NCBI RefSeq assembly: GCF_900089455.2
Contig: NZ_LT907988.1
Span: 2,976,001-3,040,000, forward strand
Origin: Orrella dioscoreae
GTDB lineage: Bacteria; Pseudomonadota; Gammaproteobacteria; Burkholderiales; Burkholderiaceae_B
Direction: 5' to 3'
Length of the DNA stretch: 64,000 nt
Shown here: positions 28,295-35,248 of the stretch, in pieces
How the letters are laid out: every line of letters begins with the position of its first letter
Position numbering within the stretch: position 1 is the stretch's first letter
Program-made: the position numbers and the translations under genes
The notes under the pieces: model-generated
Told to the model about the DNA's origin: nothing
What the model saw: the letters and a program-made list of their open reading frames with translations, nothing else
Database searches by the model: none

Positions 28295-29221
28295 ATGTCT
28301 CTCCTGATTCCCGGGGCCCTGCCCCCCGCGCCGGTCGCCGCCGCGCTGGCCGAGCGCCTGCCCGCGCTGGCGCCCGCGCTGCTGGCCTGGTTGCAAGCAG
28401 CCGCTGCCCACACCGACCCGCAAGACGTCCATGCGCTGGGCTGTACGCCCGCCGAGGCCTGGCAATTGCGGCGCGCGGGCTGCACGCCCGACGCCGGCCA
28501 GACGCTCGGCGCGGGGCTTGGCCCCTGGCTGGCCGCGCAGGCTGGCGCACCGGAAACCGGCACGACGCCTGTGTGGCTGGCCGATCTGACCCATCTTTCC
28601 GTCGGCACCGACCGCGCCACCCTGGCTGATCCGCTGCAACTGGATGTGCGCGCCGAGGAAGGCCTGGCCTTGTTCGACGCCGCCCTGCCCTGGCTGCGCG
28701 AAGACGGCTTCGACGCCGTGGCGCTGACGCCGGGCCGCTGGCGCATGACGCTGCCCGACGGGCTGTCGCCGCGCTCGGCCAGTCCGGCTGCCGTGGCGTC
28801 CCACGCGCTGCACGACTGGTGGCCGCAGGACGCCGCCAGCCGGCCCTGGCGCCGCCTGTTGAACAGCGTGCAAATGGCCTGGCACGAACACCCCGTCAAT
28901 GACGCCCGCGCCGCCCGTGGCGCGCTGCCCCTGAACGGCCTGTGGCTGTATGGCGGCGCGCGCCCCTGGACACCGCAGGCCGATCAGGCGCAGGTGCTGG
29001 CGCAACTGGACGCGGCGCATCGCGCCGCTGACTGGGCGGCCTGGCTGGACGCCCTGCCCGCGCTGGACCGCGCGCTGCAAGCCGCTGGCGATGCCACCGA
29101 ACTGACCCTGGCCGGCGCCGACCGGCTGGTCACCCTTACCCGCAATCCGCGCAGCCCGCTGCTGGCCTGGCTGCCCCGTCCCAAGAAGAACTGGAATACC
29201 TGGTGGTCTCTCCCCGTCTGA
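28295..29221 (+). CDS. Uncharacterised RpfE-like conserved protein (COG4255-type)
   Basis: A 308-residue predicted cytoplasmic protein with no signal peptide, membrane helix or catalytic motif I can name. Features are WLADLTHLSVGTDRATL near the first third, an aromatic HALHDWWPQD segment and a conserved GLWLYGGAR. I recall homologues annotated as RpfE-type regulatory proteins or, probably wrongly, as phosphoglycerate mutase. In Xanthomonas rpfE lies near recJ, and here recJ starts inside the last codons (19-base overlap), which supports the match. Its molecular function is unknown. Confidence 0.75.
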   Translation: MSLLIPGALPPAPVAAALAERLPALAPALLAWLQAAAAHTDPQDVHALGCTPAEAWQLRRAGCTPDAGQTLGAGLGPWLAAQAGAPETGTTPVWLADLTHLSVGTDRATLADPLQLDVRAEEGLALFDAALPWLREDGFDAVALTPGRWRMTLPDGLSPRSASPAAVASHALHDWWPQDAASRPWRRLLNSVQMAWHEHPVNDARAARGALPLNGLWLYGGARPWTPQADQAQVLAQLDAAHRAADWAAWLDALPALDRALQAAGDATELTLAGADRLVTLTRNPRSPLLAWLPRPKKNWNTWWSLPV

Positions 29222-30909
29222 CTGTCCGTCCCGCCGACCTCGACGCCTGCGCCAAGCTCGTGTCCTCCGGCGTCCATCCCCTGCTGGCCCGCCTGTGGGC
29301 CGCGCGCGGCCTGAACGACCCGGCGCACACGCGCCTGGACTGGCGCGGCATGCTGCCGCCCAAGGGCCTGACCCATGCCGAAGACGCGGCCAGCATCCTG
29401 GCCGACGCCATCCAGGATGGCCAACGCCTGCTGATCGTGGCCGACTACGACTGCGACGGCGCGACCGCCTGCGCGGTGGGCCTGCGCGGCCTGCGCGCCA
29501 TGGGCGCCGTGGTCGACTACCTGGTCCCCAACCGCTTCGAGACCGGCTACGGCCTGTCGCCCGCGGTGGTCGAACTGGCCGTGCGCCACCCGGCAGGCAA
29601 GCCCGACATCATCGTCACGGTCGACAACGGCATCGCCAGCGTCGATGGCGTGAACGCCGCCGCCGAAGCCGACATCGGCGTGGTCGTCACCGATCACCAC
29701 TTGCCGGGCGACGTGCTGCCCGACGCGCTGGCCATCGTGAACCCCAACCAACCCGGCTGCGGCTTCCCGTCCAAGAACCTGGCCGGCGTGGGCGTGATCT
29801 TCTACATGATGCTGGCGCTGCGCGCCGAGCTGCGCCGCCGCGGCGTCTATCCGCCCGACGGCGGCCCGCGCCTGGACGCGCTGGCCGACCTGGTAGCGCT
29901 GGGCACGGTGGCCGACGTCGTGAAGCTGGACGCCAACAACCGCCTGCTGGTCACGCAAGGCCTGGCGCGCATGCGCAGCGGCCGCATGCAGCCCGGCCTG
30001 CGCGCGCTGTTTGCCGTGGCGCAGCGCGAACCGCGCAACGCCAGCGCCTTCGACCTGGGCTTCGCGCTGGGTCCGCGCATCAACGCGGCGGGCCGCCTGG
30101 CCGACATGAGCCTGGGCATCGCCTGCCTGACCACCGATGACGAAGGCGAAGCGCTGAACATGGCGCGCGAGCTGGACACCATCAACCGCGAGCGCCGCAA
30201 CATCGAAAGCGTGATGCGCGAGCAGGCCATGAACAGCATGGAGGCCGCAAGTTCATCGCCGGGCGCCACAGTCTGTGTCTTCGACGACACCTGGCACCAG
30301 GGCGTGGTGGGCCTGGTGGCCTCGCGCCTGAAGGAAAAATTCTGGCGTCCCACGCTGGCCTTCGCGCCAGCGGGCGACGACGAGATCCGCGGCTCGGGCC
30401 GGTCGATTCCCGACGTGCATCTGCGCGACGCGCTGGATCTCGTGTCCAAGCGCTATCCGGGCCTGATCCGCAAATTCGGCGGCCACGCCATGGCCGCGGG
30501 CCTGACCTTGGGCCGCCAGGACTTCGACGCCTTTGCGCCTGCCTTCGATGCCGCGGTGCGCGAGCTGACCGGCCGCAGCAGCTTCGAGCCGGTGCTGGAG
30601 ACCGATGGCTCATTGGAGACCGGCTACGCCAACGTCGAGGTCGCCCACCTGCTGCAACAGCAGGTCTGGGGCGCGGGCTTTGCCGCGCCGGTCTTCCTGG
30701 ACGAGTTCTTCGTGCGCGGCCAGCGGCTGGTGGGCGAAAAGCACCTGAAGCTGCAACTGGAGCGCGGCCACCAGCGCTTCGACGCCATCTGGTTTGGCCA
30801 TGCCGACATGGTGCCGGAACAGGTGCAGGTGGCGTATCGGCTGGACCAGAACGAGTGGAACGGGCGGGTGTCGGTGCAGTTGGTGGTGGAGCACGCGCAG
30901 GGGGTGTAG
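29203..30909 (+). CDS. recJ: Single-stranded-DNA-specific exonuclease RecJ
   Basis: A 568-residue 5'-3' single-strand exonuclease for recombination and mismatch repair. The DHH-domain metal motifs are visible: ADYDCDG at 80-86, VDNG near 140 and DHH at 164-166. The DHHA1 part has RGSGRS and the GGHAMAAG motif. The start is a GTG at 29203 inside the rpfE-like gene, with no strong ribosome binding site, suggesting translational coupling. The last codons use more GGG, CGG and TTG than the rest. Confidence 0.95.
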   Translation: MVSPRLTVRPADLDACAKLVSSGVHPLLARLWAARGLNDPAHTRLDWRGMLPPKGLTHAEDAASILADAIQDGQRLLIVADYDCDGATACAVGLRGLRAMGAVVDYLVPNRFETGYGLSPAVVELAVRHPAGKPDIIVTVDNGIASVDGVNAAAEADIGVVVTDHHLPGDVLPDALAIVNPNQPGCGFPSKNLAGVGVIFYMMLALRAELRRRGVYPPDGGPRLDALADLVALGTVADVVKLDANNRLLVTQGLARMRSGRMQPGLRALFAVAQREPRNASAFDLGFALGPRINAAGRLADMSLGIACLTTDDEGEALNMARELDTINRERRNIESVMREQAMNSMEAASSSPGATVCVFDDTWHQGVVGLVASRLKEKFWRPTLAFAPAGDDEIRGSGRSIPDVHLRDALDLVSKRYPGLIRKFGGHAMAAGLTLGRQDFDAFAPAFDAAVRELTGRSSFEPVLETDGSLETGYANVEVAHLLQQQVWGAGFAAPVFLDEFFVRGQRLVGEKHLKLQLERGHQRFDAIWFGHADMVPEQVQVAYRLDQNEWNGRVSVQLVVEHAQGV

Positions 30910-31086
30910 CGCGCGTTGCCGCGCTGCAACATGCGGCGGGCAATGCGCTGGAACTTGCAGTCCACAGCCTGCATCCACGGGAAAACACGGGGTAACAGTT
31001 CGTCCGCTTCGCGCTAGCATCGATCGCAGCCCGGCGCGTCAAAAGACGCCGGCAACAGAAACGAGACAAGCGCAGCACCCTCCCCG

Positions 31087-31614
31087 ATGTCCCAGCCCCC
31101 CGCCCCGCCGGAACCCAGCTACGACCTGGCCCCGCCTCCGCCCGACCCCACCGTCAAAGTCCCCCTCGCCATCGAAGACTGGCTGGCCGTCCTGGTCATG
31201 GCGGCACTCGCGCTCATCACCTTCGCCAACGTGCTGGTGCGCTACTTCAGCGACCAGTCCTTCGCCTGGACGGAGGAAATCTCCGTCTTCCTGATGATCG
31301 TGGTGACCATGGTGGGCGGCTGCTCCGCCTTCGTGCGCAACCACCATATCCGCATCGAGGCGCTGGCCGACGGCGGCTCCACCCAGCGCCAGCGCCGCCT
31401 GGCAGTGATCAGCCAGACCGTGGTGCTGGCGTTCTTCATCCTGCTGGCCGTGCTGTCGGCGCGGCTGGTCTGGGACGAGTACGTCTACGAGGAAACCAGT
31501 CCGGCCATCGGCGTACCCACCTGGTGGTACTCGATCTGGCTGCCGGCGCTCTCCATCGCCATCGCCCTGCGCACGCTGGGCTCGCTGCGGCGCCTGCTGG
31601 CGGCACGGCCATGA
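31087..31614 (+). CDS. TRAP transporter small permease (DctQ family)
   Basis: A 175-residue inner-membrane protein with four predicted helices, including VLVRYFSDQSFAWTEEISVFL, the DctQ hallmark. It supports the large permease in sodium-coupled uptake of an organic acid or related solute. Its stop overlaps the start of the large permease gene (ATGA). Here the small permease comes first and the receptor gene last, the reverse of the usual receptor-first order. Confidence 0.92.
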   Translation: MSQPPAPPEPSYDLAPPPPDPTVKVPLAIEDWLAVLVMAALALITFANVLVRYFSDQSFAWTEEISVFLMIVVTMVGGCSAFVRNHHIRIEALADGGSTQRQRRLAVISQTVVLAFFILLAVLSARLVWDEYVYEETSPAIGVPTWWYSIWLPALSIAIALRTLGSLRRLLAARP

Positions 31615-32909
31615 TCGGCGCGCTGCTCTTCATCGTCTTCATCGGCCTCATGGTCATCGGCGTGCCGGTGGGCGTGGCGCTGGGCGTGGCTGGCACCCTG
31701 GCCATCGCCATCGCGAACGTCGATGTGCAATGGTTCGGCCTGCTGGCCGTGCCGCAGAATTTCTACGCCGGCATCGCGAAGTATCCGCTGCTCGCCATCC
31801 CGATGTTCGTGCTGGTCGGCTCCATCTTCGACCGCTCGGGCGTGGCGCGCCGGCTGGTGGATTTCGCCACCGCCATCGTGGGGCGCGGCCCCGGCATGCT
31901 GCCGCTCATTTCCGTTGCGGTCGCCATGTTCCTGGGCGGCATCTCGGGCTCGGGCCCGGCCTGCGCGGCGGCGGTGGGCGGCGTCATGATCGCGGCCATG
32001 CGGCGCGCGGGCTATCCGTCGCCCTTCTCGGCCAGCGTGGTGGCGGCGGGCGCGGCCACCGACATCCTGATCCCGCCGTCGGTCGCCTTCATCATCTATT
32101 CCGTGCTGGTGCCGCAAGCCTCCGTGCCGGCGCTGTTCGCCGCCGGTATGGTGCCCGGCATCCTGGCGGGCCTTGCGCTGATCATTCCCGCCGTGTGGCT
32201 GTCGCGCCGCCACGGCATGGGCGCGCTGGAACGCAATCTGCCGCGCCCCGCCTTCTGGCCCAGCCTGAAGGCGGCATCCTGGGGGCTGGCCGCGCCCGTG
32301 CTGATCCTGGGCGGCATGCGCATGGGCTGGTTCACGCCCACCGAAGCCGCCGTGGTCGCCGTGTTCTACGGCCTGTTCGTGGGCATGGTGGTCTATCGCA
32401 GCATCAAGCCGCGCGACCTCTTCGTCATCCTGCGCGAATCCGCCGAATTGTCGGCCGTGATCCTGATGGTGGTGGCGCTGGCCGGCGTGTTCGCCTGGTC
32501 GCTGTCCACCCTCAGCCTCATCGATCCCATCACCCACGCCATCGTGAACTCAGGCCTGGGCGAGACCGGCGTGCTGATCCTGTTGATCCTGCTGCTCATG
32601 ACCGTGGGCATGTTCCTGGACGGCATCTCGATCTTCCTGATCTTCGTGCCGCTCATCATGCCCATCGCCAACGTCTATGGCTGGGACCCGGTGTGGTTCG
32701 GCGTGATCCTGACGCTGAAGGTGGCGCTGGGCCAGTTCACGCCGCCGCTGGCGGTCAACCTGATGGTGTCCTGCCGCATCGCGCAGGTACCGATGGAGTC
32801 GACCGTGCGCTGGGTGGTGTGGCTGCTGGGCGCCATGATGCTGGTGCTGATCGCCGTGATCATGTTCCCGCAGCTGGCGCTGTGGCTGCCGCAGAAATTG
32901 GGCTATTGA
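31611..32909 (+). CDS. TRAP transporter large permease (DctM family)
   Basis: A 432-residue membrane protein with about 12 helices. It starts MIGALLFIVFIGLMVIGVPVG, contains the substrate-loop signatures SGSGPACAAAVGGVM and PPSVAFIIYSVL, and ends in the usual GLW/LPQ-type tail. It couples sodium entry to substrate import with the DctQ and DctP partners. The ATG at 31611 overlaps the dctQ stop. A 15-base tandem repeat covers the end of the gene and its stop codon. Confidence 0.94.
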   Translation: MIGALLFIVFIGLMVIGVPVGVALGVAGTLAIAIANVDVQWFGLLAVPQNFYAGIAKYPLLAIPMFVLVGSIFDRSGVARRLVDFATAIVGRGPGMLPLISVAVAMFLGGISGSGPACAAAVGGVMIAAMRRAGYPSPFSASVVAAGAATDILIPPSVAFIIYSVLVPQASVPALFAAGMVPGILAGLALIIPAVWLSRRHGMGALERNLPRPAFWPSLKAASWGLAAPVLILGGMRMGWFTPTEAAVVAVFYGLFVGMVVYRSIKPRDLFVILRESAELSAVILMVVALAGVFAWSLSTLSLIDPITHAIVNSGLGETGVLILLILLLMTVGMFLDGISIFLIFVPLIMPIANVYGWDPVWFGVILTLKVALGQFTPPLAVNLMVSCRIAQVPMESTVRWVVWLLGAMMLVLIAVIMFPQLALWLPQKLGY

Positions 32910-32944
32910 CCCGTGGGCTATCGACCCGTGGGCCATTGGCCCTG
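32900..32944 (+). repeat. 15-bp tandem repeat over the dctM stop codon
   Basis: Three units at 32900-32914, 32915-32929 and 32930-32944. The first two differ at one base (GGGCTATTGACCCGT and GGGCTATCGACCCGT) and the third is diverged. The first unit supplies the last codons and stop codon of the large permease. Confidence 0.8.
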
Positions 32945-33007
32945 AAGCACCGACCGTTACCTTTGCAGCACAACGACGACAAGACAATAAACACCGAGGA
33001 GAAGACC

Positions 33008-34045
33008 ATGACGACATTGCGATCCCTGCTGGGCGCCACGCTGTGCGCCGGCGCCGCCCTGCTGGCAACGGTGGGCCCGGCCCACGCACAGAACTACAAG
33101 TCCGAATACAAGCTGTCCATCGTCGTGGGCACCCAGTTCCCGTGGGGCCAGGGTGCCGAGATCTGGTCGCGCCTGGTGAAGGAGCGCACCGACGGCCGCA
33201 TCAATATCAAGGTCTACCCGGGCACATCGCTGGTGCAGGGCGACCAGACGCGCGAATTCACCGCCATCCGCCAGGGCGTGATCGACATGGCCGTGGGCTC
33301 GCCCATCAACTGGTCGCCGCAAGTGCGCGCGCTGAACATCTTCGCGCTGCCCTTCATGATGCCCGACCACGCCGCCATCGACGCGCTGACGCAAGGCGAA
33401 GTCGGCAAGCAGCTGTTCGGCCTGGTCGACAAGGCCGGCGTGGTGCCGCTGGCCTGGGGCGAGAACGGTTTTCGCCAGCTGACGAACTCGCGCCACAAGG
33501 TCAGCACCCCCGCCGACATGAAGGGCCTGAAGCTGCGCGTGGTGGGCTCGCCGCTCTTCATCGACATCTTCACCGCGCTGGGCGCCAACCCCACGCAGAT
33601 GAGCTGGGCCGACGCGCAACCCGCGCTGGCCAGCGGCGCGGTGGACGGGCAAGAGAACCCGCTGGCGCTGATCATGGCCGCCAAGCTGCACACCGTGGGC
33701 CAGAAGCACATGACGCTGTGGAACTACGTGGCCGACCCGCTGCTCTTCGTGGTCAACCGCGACGTATGGCAATCGTGGACCGAGAAGGACCGCGAGATCG
33801 TGCGCCAGGCCGCCCAGGACGCCGCGCGTGAACAGATCCAGATCGCACGCAAGGGCGTGACCCCGCAAGACCCTGCCCTGCTGCAGGAAATGCGCGGCCT
33901 GGGCGTGGAGATCACCGAGCTCACGCCCGAACAGCATGCCCAGTTCGTCGCGGCCACCAAGCCCGTGTACGACAAGTGGAAGAAGACGATCGGCGAGGCG
34001 CTGGTGAACCAGGCCGAGAAGGATATCGCCGCGCGGAAGAAGTAA
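33008..34045 (+). CDS. TRAP transporter periplasmic solute receptor (DctP family)
   Basis: A 345-residue secreted receptor. The signal peptide ends at PAHAQ near residue 27, followed by a DctP domain with GLKLRVVGSPL and the conserved DGQENP segment near the binding site. GAGGAG precedes the ATG at 33008. It is the last gene of the Q-M-P unit. The binding-site arginine of the family (the R in LKLRV) is consistent with a carboxylate ligand, though the solute is not predictable. The 98-base gap after the permease contains the tandem repeat tail. Confidence 0.93.
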   Translation: MTTLRSLLGATLCAGAALLATVGPAHAQNYKSEYKLSIVVGTQFPWGQGAEIWSRLVKERTDGRINIKVYPGTSLVQGDQTREFTAIRQGVIDMAVGSPINWSPQVRALNIFALPFMMPDHAAIDALTQGEVGKQLFGLVDKAGVVPLAWGENGFRQLTNSRHKVSTPADMKGLKLRVVGSPLFIDIFTALGANPTQMSWADAQPALASGAVDGQENPLALIMAAKLHTVGQKHMTLWNYVADPLLFVVNRDVWQSWTEKDREIVRQAAQDAAREQIQIARKGVTPQDPALLQEMRGLGVEITELTPEQHAQFVAATKPVYDKWKKTIGEALVNQAEKDIAARKK

Positions 34046-34371
34046 GCCTGGCCGGCGCCCTCACGCAGCAATGGCCTGACGCGCGACGTCGCGTCGACAC
34101 CCTCAGCCTCCCGCCCGCCATGCCGACAGGCGGCAGGCGGCAGGCGGCCTCATCTCTCACGCCGGAGGCATGCCCCTGCGCAAGCAGGGTTGAGGCATTG
34201 TCGCGGTCGGATCCGCCGAAGCACGGATTCGACCGCCTGTCGCCAGCCAAATTGCGGGCGCAATATACCTTTCTTAAGGTATATGGGACGGCCCCCCCGC
34301 CACATACACTCAGTCGACTCTTCTTCGGCACCGCCTGGCGGCTGCCAGGCCCCTCTTCCCGACTGTCCCCT
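34046..34371. other. Non-coding region with AT-rich palindrome
   Basis: These 326 bases separate the TRAP operon from the hydrolase gene. I see no supported gene. The first half has a short GGCGGCA repeat near 34130-34148. The main feature is the palindrome at 34263-34284, a candidate operator for the downstream pair. A short stretch after it is poly-C (GCCCCCCCGCC). Confidence 0.6.
34263..34284. promoter_or_regulatory. Perfect 9-bp inverted repeat, candidate operator
   Basis: ATATACCTT (34263-34271) and AAGGTATAT (34276-34284) flank TCTT. It is AT-rich in a GC-rich setting and lies 88 bases before the hydrolase start. The form fits a dimeric repressor site; the regulator is unknown. Confidence 0.5.
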
Positions 34372-35226
34372 ATGTTGCCCAGCAAGTCCTTCCTGCTTGC
34401 GCTCGCCCTGGTGATGACGCTATCGGCCGGCTGCGCCAGCGTCGACCGCCAGGCGCACGCCGATGCGCTGGCCGCGGCAGGCCATCTGCAGCATGAACGC
34501 CTTCGGGCAGATGCCTTCGTCTTGACCGCCTACACCCGGATCACCCGGGCAGACCAGCCCCTGCGGGTCTATCTGGAGGGCGATGGCTACGCTTGGGTGT
34601 CCCGCAACCAGCCCTCGCTCGACCCCACGCCACGCAATCCGGTCGGCCTGATGCTGGCCGCGCAGGATCCCAGCCCCAACGTGGCCTATCTGGCGCGCCC
34701 CTGTCAGTACACGCCCATGGCCGACAATCCGCAGTGCCGCTCGGCCTGGTGGACCGGCAAGCGCTTCGCGCCGCCCATCGTCGCTTCTTTGAATGCCGCC
34801 CTGGAACAGTTGCGCGCCCGCACGCCGGGCCAGCCGCTGGAACTCGTCGGCTATTCCGGCGGCGGCGCGCTGGCGGTGTTGCTGGCGGCCCGCAGGCAGG
34901 ACGTCGCGACGATCCGCACCGTGGCCGGCAACCTGGATACCGAGTTCGTAAATGCCTTGCATCAGGTCTCGGCCATGCCCGAGTCGCTCAACCCGATCAC
35001 GGACGCGCCGCGCGTGGCAAACATTCCCCAGCGCCACTTCAGCGGCGCGAACGATGCCATCGTGCCGCCCCGCGTCGCTCGGCACTTCATCGCCGCAACC
35101 GGTACGCGTTGCGCGGCCACGCAAACCATTCCGGGCCTGGATCACGGCGGTGATTGGGCCCAGCGCTGGCGAATGCTGTTGGACAACGCCCCCGCCTGCC
35201 GTGACGGCACATCCCCCCCGCTTTGA
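34372..35226 (+). CDS. Predicted lipoprotein with alpha/beta-hydrolase fold
   Basis: A 284-residue predicted lipoprotein: signal peptide then lipobox LSAGC (Cys at about 21). The rest is an alpha/beta hydrolase with the nucleophile elbow GYSGGGA, an Asp in NDAIVP and a His in LDHGGDW forming a plausible triad. It is likely an envelope-anchored esterase or lipase-like enzyme; the substrate is unknown. I chose the ATG at 34372 because it begins a clean signal peptide; the open frame extends far upstream into the TRAP receptor. The autotransporter starts 22 bases after its stop, so the two are probably one transcript. Confidence 0.8.
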   Translation: MLPSKSFLLALALVMTLSAGCASVDRQAHADALAAAGHLQHERLRADAFVLTAYTRITRADQPLRVYLEGDGYAWVSRNQPSLDPTPRNPVGLMLAAQDPSPNVAYLARPCQYTPMADNPQCRSAWWTGKRFAPPIVASLNAALEQLRARTPGQPLELVGYSGGGALAVLLAARRQDVATIRTVAGNLDTEFVNALHQVSAMPESLNPITDAPRVANIPQRHFSGANDAIVPPRVARHFIAATGTRCAATQTIPGLDHGGDWAQRWRMLLDNAPACRDGTSPPL

Positions 35227-35248
35227 AACAACCTGGACCCAGAAAGCC

